A stretch of DNA of 64,000 nucleotides from Ilyomonas sp965214235 (GCA_965214235.1 CBDCBH010000003.1:930001-994000); one strand, 5' to 3'; positions 36,001 to 44,066 are shown, numbered from the stretch's first letter. Made by a program: numbers and translations. The notes: a model not told the origin generated them from the letters alone.

Positions 36001-36507
36001 ATGCTTAACACTCCTCTCATTCTCACGATTCAGCTTGATGAGCAAGCGCAACTTTTCTTCAATCAAAAACGAAAACAATATTTTCCGCCGGAACGAAACT
36101 TTATAGAAGCGCATCTTACTTTGTTTCATCATTTGCCAGATGATGAAACGAAAATTATAAGCGATATTAATACCATTTGCCATCAACAAAAGGGAATAGA
36201 ATTGCTGGTAACGCAACCCGTAAGCATTGGCAAAGGCGTGGCTTATAAAATAGAAAGCAAAGCATTAACATCGTTACACAAAACGCTGCAAAAACAATGG
36301 ATTGATTTTCTTACAACGCAAGACAGGCAAGGCTTGTGGGCGCATATAACAGTTCAAAATAAAGTATCGTCTCAACAAGCAAAACAAACATTGCAAAACA
36401 TACAACATGAGTTTATTCCATTCACAGCTTGTGCTGTTGGGCTACTGCTTTGGAAGTATGTAAACGGACCTTGGGAAGAATACAGGCAGTTTACATTTCA
36501 AGACTAA
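36001..36507 (+). CDS. 2H phosphodiesterase / 2'-5' RNA ligase-like protein
   Basis: The protein has 168 residues with two H-x-T motifs, AHLTLF (His38, Thr40) and AHITVQ (His115, Thr117), which together form the active site of the 2H superfamily (LigT, CPDase, AKAP7-like). The length is normal for the family. Such enzymes open 2',3'-cyclic phosphates or join tRNA halves through 2'-5' linkages, and the true substrate in bacteria is often unknown. The gene is isolated, followed by a strong inverted repeat before the convergent gene, so no context clue is available. Confidence 0.85.
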   Translation: MLNTPLILTIQLDEQAQLFFNQKRKQYFPPERNFIEAHLTLFHHLPDDETKIISDINTICHQQKGIELLVTQPVSIGKGVAYKIESKALTSLHKTLQKQWIDFLTTQDRQGLWAHITVQNKVSSQQAKQTLQNIQHEFIPFTACAVGLLLWKYVNGPWEEYRQFTFQD

Positions 36508-36519
36508 ATAAAAAAGTTC

Positions 36520-36588
36520 AAGATTCAAGAAGCAAAATGTAAAATCTAATATTGCTCTTCCGTTTTTTCTTGTTGCTTCTTGAATCTT
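36520..36588. terminator. Long inverted repeat between convergent genes
   Basis: A perfect 16 bp pair, AAGATTCAAGAAGCAA (36520-36535) with its reverse complement at 36573-36588, encloses a 37-base loop with a T-rich right side. It lies between the stops of the convergent 2H-phosphodiesterase and LolA-like genes and probably ends both transcripts. Confidence 0.65.
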
Positions 36589-36609
36589 ATTTCTTACTTC
36601 TTTAATTTT

Positions 36610-37383
36610 TTATTGGAAATCGGCATCTGTTACACCTTCATTCACTTTAATATCGGTAAGCATAATATCAATAGATTGATTCATGCCACCCGAAGCTAAC
36701 ATCAGGCTTAATTTAGAAGGAAGCATTACATCGCCTGCTTTTTTATAATCACTAAACTCGTAGGTTGCCATTGCATTTTGTCCATTTATCGTTCGGGATA
36801 CAATTTGCTTTACCAACAGTTTGGTAGCAACATCATAAAATTCTGTATCCGCTTTACCGGAAGGCGTTGTAATCAACAATTTATAAGCATCGGCGTTGTT
36901 TACTTTTTCTGTTCCCAGCACACTCAATTTGTAAGCGCTGTTGGTAAGATAATCTGCCTGTGGAATAATTCCTGTTTGCAGCTTCATATCAGCTACCTGG
37001 TCATCCGTCATATCAGTATGGTTGCCCATTTGTTCCTGGTAACCTTTTGTGCCGTTAAACACGGTTTTACCAACAGTTTGTCCGTTCATAATTACGGTTT
37101 GCGCGGTTTTGTTTGGCGTCATTCTTTTTTGCGTAACATCTAACGACATGCCCTGTACTGATAATGTTCCGGTGGCATTGGTACTGTTAACTTTTTTAAT
37201 GGCATCGATGCCGCCAATGGCATTAATGTAGCCGCTTACAATGGCTTTTGCATCGGCGTTAATAGCTTTTGCAGGTGTTGAATCGAAATGCGGGTTTCCG
37301 GCTGCTATAGCGTTTGCACAAAGCATCATGTTCATGCAAATGAGGAGCATAAAAAGGACTAATAAATTTGATAATCTTTTCAT
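36610..37383 (-). CDS. LolA/DUF4292-like outer-membrane lipoprotein-sorting protein
   Basis: This is a 257-residue secreted protein with a signal peptide (to about residue 28, ANAIAA). The body is beta-rich, with the start VSGYINAIGGIDAIKKVNST and later phrases such as TLSVQGMSLDVTQKRMTPNKTAQTVIMNG. This is the form of the LolA-like/outer-membrane lipoprotein-sorting family common in Bacteroidota, in which half-barrels bind lipid tails in the periplasm. A true LolA role is not shown, since these proteins come in several copies and often serve other peptidase or lipoprotein genes. A -7 element TAGATTTG lies 19 bases upstream. Confidence 0.7.
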   Translation of the reverse strand: MKRLSNLLVLFMLLICMNMMLCANAIAAGNPHFDSTPAKAINADAKAIVSGYINAIGGIDAIKKVNSTNATGTLSVQGMSLDVTQKRMTPNKTAQTVIMNGQTVGKTVFNGTKGYQEQMGNHTDMTDDQVADMKLQTGIIPQADYLTNSAYKLSVLGTEKVNNADAYKLLITTPSGKADTEFYDVATKLLVKQIVSRTINGQNAMATYEFSDYKKAGDVMLPSKLSLMLASGGMNQSIDIMLTDIKVNEGVTDADFQ

Positions 37384-37402
37384 GAATTATTTTATTGAAT
37401 TA

Positions 37403-37410
37403 CAAATCTA
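37403..37410 (-). promoter_or_regulatory. -7 element of the LolA-like gene
   Basis: On the minus strand the octamer TAGATTTG matches TAnnTTTG and ends 19 bases before the ATG at 37383. A -33 TTG is not present at the usual 17-19 base distance; one lies 24 bases away. Confidence 0.45.
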
Positions 37411-37511
37411 TTATGTTACAGGAAAGATGAAAAACAATAAATGTTATTATTTAAAAAGAACCCTTGTTTAAAACAAAGTAACTGTTTCTAAAATCGGAAT
37501 ATTTTTTTTAA

Positions 37512-37539
37512 TTGATTATTTGTTTAACATATAACTTTG
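37512..37539 (+). promoter_or_regulatory. Promoter TTG-N17-TAACTTTG of the small lipoprotein gene
   Basis: TTG (37512-37514) lies 17 bases before TAACTTTG (37532-37539). This is the only place in the window where both promoter elements fit the Bacteroidota consensus at normal spacing. The ATG of the small lipoprotein follows at 37565, giving a leader of about 20 bases. Confidence 0.6.
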
Positions 37540-37564
37540 ATAAACATAAACAAACTATACTATT

Positions 37565-37804
37565 ATGAAAAAGGTTGTTCTCTACACATTTGTTTTTATC
37601 TTCTTTTCATCTTCTTTGGTTACTATTACAGGTTGTAAAAATAGCAACACAACAACTGGCGCCGATTCCACATCTACCACAACAACCGACACTACCAGCA
37701 CCCTGAACAAAATGAGCGATACAACATCGCGCATGATGGCTGATAGTACAAAAAAAGATACCGGTGGAAGGAATACCCAGAACGTACCACCTCCTAAAAA
37801 GTAA
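37565..37804 (+). CDS. Small Ser/Thr-rich lipoprotein
   Basis: This is a 79-residue protein with a signal peptide and lipobox (VTITGC, Cys24). The mature part is almost entirely Thr, Ser, Asp and Lys (TGADSTSTTTTDTTSTLNKM), without hydrophobic core, so it is likely disordered and exposed. It could be a surface tether or a substrate for O-glycosylation, which is known for the Asp-Ser/Thr motif in Bacteroidota, though no glycan site is proven. The DUF4142 protein at 43202 has a similar Thr/Ser-rich linker after its lipobox. The stop is one base from the convergent TPR gene. Confidence 0.65.
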   Translation: MKKVVLYTFVFIFFSSSLVTITGCKNSNTTTGADSTSTTTTDTTSTLNKMSDTTSRMMADSTKKDTGGRNTQNVPPPKK

Positions 37805-37805
37805 A

Positions 37806-39197
37806 TTATAGATTTTTACCAGTTGTATCTTTCATTGTTACTTGCAAGTGCTTTTGCAATTGATGCTCATGTATTTTGCTTAGTCTGTGAATAAGCCACT
37901 CTTCAATTCTATGATGAGCGGGCGTTAACAGTGAGGCTATGGCAACGAATATAATAATCTCGAGAAACGGAGAATGGTCGGTTTCACTTGCTATCAAAGG
38001 ATGGATGAGTAAAAGGATGTACTCAAACAACATTAGTAACGAAACGATGCCCGAAAATTCAATTACTTTTTTGTGTACTTTTTTTCGGCTTAAAAATACA
38101 CTGATAAAGAACAAAACCGGTATCATAATACCAATCGAAAGCAGTTGCAATTTATATTTCCTGTCTTCCGTTTCCTGCCGCCGGGCTTCAGCCAGTTCTT
38201 TCTGGCGCAACTGTTCAGCAATGGTTATGTTTTGCAACTCCCTTATTTTTTCTTTATTGTCAATCGAATCTTTCAGGCTTGTTTTAATTTCCTCATAAAT
38301 AAAAGCGCTGTCAATTTTATTTTCTTCTTTAAAAAGTTGTACAAGTAAAGCGCTTGCATCGAAAGCCCGGGTTTGAAATTGGTTTTTTAAAGCTAAATCA
38401 AACACCTGCTTTGTATAGTATTTGGCAGAATCGTTCCGGTTGGTTGATTGATACACTTTTGCCATTCCGAGTTTGCATTCTGCAAGTGTATTTTCATCCT
38501 GCATTTTCAGCAAATATGGAATGCTGTTTTGATAGCTGGTCAAGGCTTCTGCAAATTTTTTTTTCTTTACATAAATGTTACCGAGGTTATTTAAAGTTAT
38601 TCCGGTTATCAGGTCGTTTTTTTGTTGCAGCGATAATGCGTAGCACCGTTGTGTATAATACAATGCAGAATCAAGTTGATCGGCTTTTTCATAGATGTCG
38701 CCTATATTAAGATCCGTGTATAAAGCCAATTCAGTAAGGTGATATTGCTTCATAATAGAATCTGCCTGTAATATATAATACAAGGCTTTGTCAACATCGT
38801 GCTCGCTGTTATAAACCGCCGACATGTTAATGTAAACGCCGCTGATATTTTCGGGTAGGTTTCGTTTTTCCTCTATCTTTAGTTCTTCAATATAATATTC
38901 AATGGCTCTGGGATAATTGTCTAAAACCTGGAACGCATTTGCCATCGTGCTTAATGCACCCGATTCGCCTTTTAAAAACGCATGTTTTTTCGATAAGATA
39001 TAAGCTTGCTGCCCCAGCAGCAATGCCGAATCCGGTTTGTATTTTTGATAGTAGTAGCTAAGGTTATATAAGATTATGGCTTTGCCGGTATCCGTTTTTT
39101 CTTTATTTAATTTTTTATACAAACTGTCCATCACTGCAGTTTGCGCAAAGCAGCAAAAAGAAAGAAGTATTGCAATGATGCTTACTAACCATTTCAT
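37806..39197 (-). CDS. Secreted/anchored TPR protein with C-terminal membrane helices
   Basis: From the ATG at 39197 the protein has about 463 residues; an upstream frame to 39239 has no convincing start. The signal-like N-terminus (MKWLVSIIAILLSFCCFAQ) is followed by about seven tetratricopeptide repeats (about 25-290; NISGVYINMSAVYNSEHDVDKAL, TGITLNNLGNIYVKKKKFAEAL), a charged coiled coil (RQKELAEARRQETEDRKY), and three or four membrane helices at the C-terminus (about 350-440). This resembles the sensor half of TPR-type histidine kinases, but no kinase domain is present. It is transcribed divergently from the caspase-like gene, 44 bases away. A sensor or scaffold partner for that protein is a guess. 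Confidence 0.75.
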   Translation of the reverse strand: MKWLVSIIAILLSFCCFAQTAVMDSLYKKLNKEKTDTGKAIILYNLSYYYQKYKPDSALLLGQQAYILSKKHAFLKGESGALSTMANAFQVLDNYPRAIEYYIEELKIEEKRNLPENISGVYINMSAVYNSEHDVDKALYYILQADSIMKQYHLTELALYTDLNIGDIYEKADQLDSALYYTQRCYALSLQQKNDLITGITLNNLGNIYVKKKKFAEALTSYQNSIPYLLKMQDENTLAECKLGMAKVYQSTNRNDSAKYYTKQVFDLALKNQFQTRAFDASALLVQLFKEENKIDSAFIYEEIKTSLKDSIDNKEKIRELQNITIAEQLRQKELAEARRQETEDRKYKLQLLSIGIMIPVLFFISVFLSRKKVHKKVIEFSGIVSLLMLFEYILLLIHPLIASETDHSPFLEIIIFVAIASLLTPAHHRIEEWLIHRLSKIHEHQLQKHLQVTMKDTTGKNL

Positions 39198-39214
39198 TAG
39201 AAAAAATTTATTGT

Positions 39215-39222
39215 TAGATTTG
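39215..39222 (+). promoter_or_regulatory. -7 element of the caspase-like gene
   Basis: TAGATTTG fits TAnnTTTG and lies 19 bases before the ATG at 39242, within the 44-base space between the divergent TPR and caspase genes. A TTTC lies where the -33 TTTG would be expected. Confidence 0.45.
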
Positions 39223-39241
39223 GTTCTCTGAATAAACAACC

Positions 39242-41005
39242 ATGCGCAAAACTCTGCAATTTATACTGCTTTTTGTTTTTTGTTTGCCCATGCTGATTGC
39301 CTATTCGCAAAGCAAGTATGCCATTGTAATTGGCATCAACAGTTATTACAACGCACCCGGGCAGTTAAGTCCGTTTTGTTTAAAGGGTTGTGTAAACGAT
39401 GCCAATTCCATCAAATCGTTACTTGTTAACCGTTTTGGTTTTGATAAGAAAAACGTGATTTCGCTGTTGGATGAGAACGCCACGCAAACAAATTTATTAG
39501 CTACTTTTCAAGCCATTTTAGATAAGTGTCAACAAGGCGATGCAGTTTTATTTTATTATTGCGGACATGGTATTTGGATGTATAACGATGGCAATAAAAA
39601 CGATTCGGTAAAACAAGGGTTTAACCAGGCAATTTGTTTAAGTAATTTATATGCGCCAAACTTTGAATGCCTTGTAAAAGACAATACGCTTAAAAAAATA
39701 TTCAACCAGTTTGTTGATAAAAAAGTTGTAGTTACTTCCATTTTCGATTGTTGTTTTAGCGGCAATCTTGCCATGGATCAAATAATGTATGCTCACAACA
39801 ATTATTACTATCCGCAACTATCGTCGTTCGAGCCCAAAAGTCTTTTTTTTGAAAATATAGAATCCTCAAGCCGTTCCTTTAATCCGAAAATTACACTTAC
39901 CATTACTGATGCTGAAAAGGTAGCTCGTCCTTCGGAGCGAAAAGACTCACGTTTTCTTTCCATTTCTGCTTGCGGTGATAACCAAATAGCCATGGAGATT
40001 TACGACGAAGCCAACCTGCCGCATGGTGCTTTTACCAAAGCACTGTTATCGGTTTATAACACTCATTCTGCCAGCCTGCCGCTTTCGCAAGTATTTAATG
40101 AAATAAAAAATGAACTAAAAACAAAGCAGTTGTTTCTGCAACAGCCTGCCATCCGTTTGGATAGTTCCCGCTTCAATAGCAATCTCATTGGTATTTCAAA
40201 CAAAACATTCAGCGATGCCGTTAGCGTACAGTGCAATGCAAAAACCGGCGATACTGTTGTTATTAATGCTGGTTTTAATGCAGGAATGATGAAGGGAAAT
40301 ATACTTACCGCCAATGGAAAAAAAATAAAAATAGTAAGGGTGCAAAAAGATAGCTCAATTGCTGTTGCCATAACTGGTGCCTCAATAATAAAACAGAACG
40401 ATACGTTTATACTTGCCGATAGCTACATTACTTCCGAACCGCTGTTAAAAATTTACATACCGCAATCCAATTATTCATCAAAAGAATTTACTGATTTTTT
40501 CAACAACAAAATACTTCCTCTTACAAAAGAAAAAGGATACAGAGATTACAACAACTGGGATGTTGAAAGTTTGAGTTACAACTATGGATATAGAAACGCA
40601 CTAAGTAATGCAACGCTTGAAGAAATAGCAAAACAGCAAAATAAATTTTATATTTTTCTTCCTGTGCCATCCGATGTTGCGGCTGCAATAAAAAAAGAGT
40701 TGCAAAAAAACCAGAACCTGCAGTTGGTTACAACTGATAAGAAAGCTGATTTGGTTTTGTACCTCAACTATGCAAAAGCGACTGATAAAACCAAAGCGGG
40801 CTTTGTGTTCACGTATCGCAATCCTATCAGTGCAGATGTGAATGTGTACGAATCGAGGATGTTTTATATTTACAACACACAAGTACCTCGTCTTCTGTTT
40901 ACAAAAAATAGTTTGCTGAACCTTACCCAACAAATTACTAACATGACGTTGCCTCTCTTGCGTGCCACCGGAACGCATTGGCTGAATGATTATGCAAGAA
41001 GATAA
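39242..41005 (+). CDS. Secreted caspase-family (C14) peptidase
   Basis: This 587-residue protein begins with a signal peptide (MRKTLQFILLFVFCLPMLIAYSQ) and has a caspase-hemoglobinase fold at about residues 24-320: the start KYAIVIGINSYYN, the catalytic histidine in FYYCGHG (His109), and the catalytic cysteine in IFDCCFSGN (Cys171, by comparison with the DxCHSG pattern). The remaining 260 residues form an extra domain without recognised homology. Caspase-family peptidases of bacteria often act in regulated cell death or in secreted proteolysis; the exported form points to an envelope or extracellular role. It is divergent from a TPR-membrane protein gene, 44 bases away, and followed by a near-perfect inverted repeat. 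Confidence 0.85.
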   Translation: MRKTLQFILLFVFCLPMLIAYSQSKYAIVIGINSYYNAPGQLSPFCLKGCVNDANSIKSLLVNRFGFDKKNVISLLDENATQTNLLATFQAILDKCQQGDAVLFYYCGHGIWMYNDGNKNDSVKQGFNQAICLSNLYAPNFECLVKDNTLKKIFNQFVDKKVVVTSIFDCCFSGNLAMDQIMYAHNNYYYPQLSSFEPKSLFFENIESSSRSFNPKITLTITDAEKVARPSERKDSRFLSISACGDNQIAMEIYDEANLPHGAFTKALLSVYNTHSASLPLSQVFNEIKNELKTKQLFLQQPAIRLDSSRFNSNLIGISNKTFSDAVSVQCNAKTGDTVVINAGFNAGMMKGNILTANGKKIKIVRVQKDSSIAVAITGASIIKQNDTFILADSYITSEPLLKIYIPQSNYSSKEFTDFFNNKILPLTKEKGYRDYNNWDVESLSYNYGYRNALSNATLEEIAKQQNKFYIFLPVPSDVAAAIKKELQKNQNLQLVTTDKKADLVLYLNYAKATDKTKAGFVFTYRNPISADVNVYESRMFYIYNTQVPRLLFTKNSLLNLTQQITNMTLPLLRATGTHWLNDYARR

Positions 41006-41024
41006 TAGTGCAAAACGAAAGAGA

Positions 41025-41067
41025 GGCATTGGGTTCCGAACCTTTCAAAGGTTCGGAACCCAATGCC
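41025..41067. repeat. Near-perfect 43-base palindrome after the caspase gene
   Basis: Two 21 bp arms around a single central base are exact reverse complements (left arm GGCATTGGGTTCCGAACC and on). It lies 20 bases after the caspase-family stop. It is unusually GC-rich for this genome and is the left end of a larger repeat cluster that continues to 41197, so it is probably a mobile or REP-like element used as a terminator. Confidence 0.8.
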
Positions 41068-41197
41068 CCGGCGCGTGAGGACACGAACCTTGGCAACAAA
41101 GAAACGATGCTGGAACCCCAATGCCCCGGCGCGTGTCCCCACGCACCGGAATAATAAGAGCGGTCATCTGTTTCGTGGAGACACGAACCTTGGCAAC
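41060..41197. repeat. Cluster of degenerate direct repeats (GCGCGTG...ACACGAACCTTGGCAAC)
   Basis: The phrase CCAATGCCCCGGCGCGTG occurs at about 41060-41077 and again at 41118-41135. The phrase GACACGAACCTTGGCAAC occurs at about 41079-41096 and 41180-41197. The short fold-backs CGTG...CACG recur within. GC content is far above the surroundings. No gene overlaps. Confidence 0.7.
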
Positions 41198-41342
41198 CTT
41201 GAGACGAATTATTTACTTTCTTTATTGAATATTCGGCTCCGCTGGAGCCGGTGGCTTCATTCTACTCTCTTGCTATAAACATGTTGCTTCCAGGCTTTTC
41301 ATCTTCCAAACATGCATGGTGAAAACATCAACCGATAGATAA

Positions 41343-41399
41343 AAAGCAAGAGATAACGGACAATAACCATTATTAGTTTTGTCCGTTATTTCTTGCTTT
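41343..41399. terminator. 21 bp inverted repeat, likely bidirectional terminator
   Basis: Left arm 41343-41363 and right arm 41379-41399 pair over 21 bp with one G-T pair and a 15-base loop. It lies three bases from the stop of the minus-strand SDR gene and could end its transcript. Confidence 0.75.
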
Positions 41400-41401
41400 C
41401 C

Positions 41402-42298
41402 TTATGCATTAATAATTTCGCCGCCATTCGGATGCAGGAATTGACCCGACATATACGAGCCATCATCGCTTGCCAAAAACAAATAGCAAGGTGCAACTTC
41501 TACTGGCTGACCAGGTCGTTTCATAGGGGCTTTTTCACCATGTTTGGCTGTTTTTTCTTCATTAAAAGACGCGGGAATCAAAGGCGTCCAAATCGGTCCG
41601 GGAGCCACACCATTCACTCTTATTTTTTTATCTTCCAAATTCATCGACAAGCTGCGCGTGAAGGCAACAATTGCACCTTTGGTAGATGAGTAATCCAGCA
41701 ACTGCGGGCTGCCGCGATAAGCCGTAATAGATGAGGTATTGATAATGCACGAGCCTTCTTTTAAATGCGCCAGCGCATACTTAGCCATCCAGAACATACC
41801 AAAAATGTTCACTTCAAATGTGTGTACTAAATTTTTTGTTTCCAGTTCTTCCAAACTTTTTGCTTCTATTTGTTGCGAAGCATTGTTCACCAAAATATCC
41901 AGTTTACCATATTCTTTCACCGTGTTATCAACAGCCATTTTGCAAAACTCTTCTTTGCTTACATCGCCCGGCAATAACAAGCATTTGCGATGATAGGTTT
42001 CTTCCACAATTTTCTTTGTGTCCTCTGCATCTTCTTTTTCTTCAGGCAAAAAAACAATCGCCACATTGGCACTTTCTTTTGCAAATAAAATAGCCACTGC
42101 TTTGCCAATGCCGCTATCGCCACCTGTGATAAGCGCAACCTTATCTTTTAACTTGCCGCTGCCTTTTACTTCGGGGTTATCAACTATGGGTTTCGGGTTC
42201 ATATCCTTTTCTTTGCCGGGCAATCCGCCCTGTTGTTGCGGCGGCACTTTTTGCGGTGCTTCTTTGGGTGTTGCGGTTTGTTCTTTTTCTGTGTTCAT
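41402..42298 (-). CDS. SDR oxidoreductase of the general-stress type
   Basis: An SDR oxidoreductase of 298 residues, with an extra Pro/Gln/Lys-rich N-terminal tail of about 45 residues (TPKEAPQKVPPQQQGGLPGKE) before the NAD(P) motif TGGDSGIG (about 58-65). NNAS is in place, and the catalytic SSITAY... and YSSTKG (Tyr near 193, Lys near 197) are present. The N-terminal tail with PGKE and the ending GQFLHPNGGEIINA are typical of the YhdF/YdaD/GSP39-like group, which is often induced by general stress. The reaction is not known. It is divergent from a DUF2383 gene, with a perfect short inverted repeat between them that could be an operator. Confidence 0.85.
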   Translation of the reverse strand: MNTEKEQTATPKEAPQKVPPQQQGGLPGKEKDMNPKPIVDNPEVKGSGKLKDKVALITGGDSGIGKAVAILFAKESANVAIVFLPEEKEDAEDTKKIVEETYHRKCLLLPGDVSKEEFCKMAVDNTVKEYGKLDILVNNASQQIEAKSLEELETKNLVHTFEVNIFGMFWMAKYALAHLKEGSCIINTSSITAYRGSPQLLDYSSTKGAIVAFTRSLSMNLEDKKIRVNGVAPGPIWTPLIPASFNEEKTAKHGEKAPMKRPGQPVEVAPCYLFLASDDGSYMSGQFLHPNGGEIINA

Positions 42299-42507
42299 AG
42301 GTTTTATTGTTTTAAAATGCGAAGAAAGAATTGTACCGAACGCAAAGCGAATGTTAAGAGATGATGAAAGAAAGATGTAGAATAAATTTCACAAAAAAAC
42401 ATCATTCACAAACCATTCATAACCTATCATCAAAGTGCGATAAAAACAAACACTATGAAAAATAGTTGTGATATTGTTTCTTATTCATCAATTAAAAAAG
42501 GAGTGGC

Positions 42508-42532
42508 ATGATTTTATAACTGATAAAATCAT
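42508..42532. promoter_or_regulatory. Perfect 10 bp inverted repeat, possible operator
   Basis: ATGATTTTAT and its complement ATAAAATCAT with a 5-base spacer (AACTG) lie 19 bases upstream of the DUF2383 start. It is not followed by T, so a regulator-binding site is more likely than a terminator. The regulator is unknown. Confidence 0.4.
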
Positions 42533-42550
42533 TACTAAAAAATAATTTTT

Positions 42551-43009
42551 ATGGCAACAACAACGGAAACAACATCAGTTGTAAAAGATTTGATTAAAAT
42601 TAATAACGACCGTTATAATGGATTTACAAAAGCGTCTGAAGATGTAGATGATTCTTCATTGAAAGATTTATTCACCCGTTTAGGTAAACAGAGTAACGAT
42701 TTTAAAAATGAGTTAACGCCGTTCGCTTTAGGTACTGATCTTGAAGACACTACTGATACATCGGTAGGCAGTAAAATTCATCGCACATGGATTGATATTA
42801 AGCAAGCCATTACAGGTAAAGACAGGCACACTATTTTACAATCGTGCGAGTGGGGCGAAGATCAGATTTTGCATACTTATAAAGACACACTTGAAAAAGA
42901 CAGCAACGATTTGCCTTCTGATTTGCGCAGTGTAATTCAACGTCAGGAAACGCAATTGCAACAAGCGCATGATATGATTAAAGCTTTGCGCGATAGCAAG
43001 ATGAATTAG
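42551..43009 (+). CDS. DUF2383 (PA2169-family) four-helix-bundle protein
   Basis: The protein has 152 residues with no signal peptide. It is all helical and matches the PA2169 family: it starts with VVKDLIKINNDRYNGFTKA, and later has SVGSKIHRTWIDIKQAITGKDRHTILQSCEWGED, a phrase with conserved Trp and Glu. The structure resembles ferritin-like four-helix bundles, but the metal ligands are not complete. Members are common in soil Bacteroidota and Proteobacteria and associated with stress genes, with no known activity. It is followed by a strong terminator and then by a DUF4142 gene, and preceded by a divergent SDR, which gives a stress-type setting. Confidence 0.87.
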   Translation: MATTTETTSVVKDLIKINNDRYNGFTKASEDVDDSSLKDLFTRLGKQSNDFKNELTPFALGTDLEDTTDTSVGSKIHRTWIDIKQAITGKDRHTILQSCEWGEDQILHTYKDTLEKDSNDLPSDLRSVIQRQETQLQQAHDMIKALRDSKMN

Positions 43010-43036
43010 TTTCATTTTATTTGAAGATAGATACTT

Positions 43037-43072
43037 AAAAGGCTTCTCTTTACAGAGAAGCCTTTTGTTTTT
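43037..43072 (+). terminator. Intrinsic terminator after the DUF2383 gene
   Basis: A perfect 13 bp stem (AAAAGGCTTCTCT with AGAGAAGCCTTTT, 43037-43049 and 43054-43066) and a 4-base loop are followed by GTTTTTACTC. The tail contains TTTGTTTTTAC (43064-43074), another copy of the dispersed core, as in the terminator at 4897. Confidence 0.9.
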
Positions 43073-43201
43073 ACTCATCTTTTTAGGCCTTATCTGCACT
43101 AAGTTTTAATGCTTTGCAAATATTTTTCTTTGCTTATTAATGATTGAAAATCACAAATGGCACAAATTTTATCAATTAAAAGTATAAATAAATTAATAAT
43201 T

Positions 43202-43831
43202 ATGAAAAAGACCTTTTTATCTGTTCTTGTAATCAGCTCTGCCACATTATTTTCCTGTGGCGGTTCGGGTACAAGCAGCAACAGTAGCGACTCAACTAAA
43301 ATGGGCGATACAAGCAGCAGTACCATGAACAGTTCTACTACCGATTCAAGCATGACAAGCACAAAGGATACCGGTACAAAGATGGCGTCATCAGGACCTG
43401 CCAGCGCTATGGACAAACAGTTTATGATGGATGCAGGCGCAGGTGGCAACACCGAAATTGCAGCATCGCAACTGGCATTACAACGCTCTTCAAACGACCG
43501 TGTAAAATCGTACGCTAACATGATGATTGCAGACCATACCAAAGCAGGCAACGAATTAAAGTCTCTTGCTTCGGCTAAAAGTGTTACGCTGCCAGATTCA
43601 GTAATGGAAAAACAGCATAAGGAATTGAATGATTTAAGAACCGCATCAGCTAAAAACTTCGATAAGGCTTACATTCAAATGATGGAGAAAGACCATAAAG
43701 AAACCGTAGCTAAATTTGAAATGGCTGCTCAAAAATGCGATGCAGGCGATGTAAAAGCTTTTGCTTCTAAAACATTACCTACTATAAAGATGCATACAGA
43801 TTCAGTTATGGCAATTCAGAAATCTTTATAA
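43202..43831 (+). CDS. DUF4142 lipoprotein
   Basis: From the ATG at 43202, the protein has 209 residues; a further in-frame start at 43157 is unlikely because it lies before the signal peptide. The signal peptide ends at the lipobox LFSC (Cys18). A Ser/Thr/Asp-rich linker (about 20-65) leads into the DUF4142 helical domain (about 70-209), with phrases such as FMMDAGAGGNTEIAASQLAL, DRVKSYANMMIADHTKAG and KAYIQMMEKDHKETV. The domain is related to ferritin-like bundles, with His and Asp or Glu in the helices. DUF4142 proteins are often secreted and linked to stress. It may work with the DUF2383 protein upstream. The Ser/Thr-rich linker resembles that of the lipoprotein at 37565. Confidence 0.87.
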   Translation: MKKTFLSVLVISSATLFSCGGSGTSSNSSDSTKMGDTSSSTMNSSTTDSSMTSTKDTGTKMASSGPASAMDKQFMMDAGAGGNTEIAASQLALQRSSNDRVKSYANMMIADHTKAGNELKSLASAKSVTLPDSVMEKQHKELNDLRTASAKNFDKAYIQMMEKDHKETVAKFEMAAQKCDAGDVKAFASKTLPTIKMHTDSVMAIQKSL

Positions 43832-43850
43832 TTTGTTTTTAATTGTAGTG

Positions 43851-43883
43851 AAAATCCTGCGCCAAAAGCGTGGGATTTTTATT
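43851..43883 (+). terminator. Terminator after the DUF4142 gene
   Basis: An imperfect stem, AAAATCCTGCGC with GCGTGGGATTTT (43851-43862 and 43868-43879), with a short loop and a T-rich end. It lies 20 bases after the DUF4142 stop. Confidence 0.6.
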
Positions 43884-43970
43884 TGCTGGCATCGCCGCGA
43901 AAGAAGAAAGCTTTGTTTTAAAAACTTTTTCTTTCGTTTATCTTCAATAAAAGAAATCTACTTTCTCAAC

Positions 43971-44066
43971 ATGAAGAAACTGCTGCCTGCAGTGTGCTTG
44001 TTTGTTTTATTTAAAAATAAAAGCAACGCGAAGCCCTTTGCCGGTGCAGCTTTCAACGCTTTTTAA
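43971..44066 (+). CDS. Possible 31-residue secreted peptide or gene remnant (uncertain)
   Basis: The ATG at 43971 opens a 31-codon frame with the signal-like start MKKLLPAVCLFVLF, then a basic segment (KNKSNAK) and PFAGAAFNAF. It may be the decayed start of a secreted protein gene, whose C-terminal part is lost, or a real micropeptide. No homolog was recognised and no clear promoter is seen. Confidence 0.22.
   Translation: MKKLLPAVCLFVLFKNKSNAKPFAGAAFNAF

Noticed and set aside
43833..44066. 77-codon frame starting just after the DUF4142 gene
   Set aside because: It begins within the terminator region and has no credible N-terminus. Only its last 31 codons (from 43971) look like a possible peptide.
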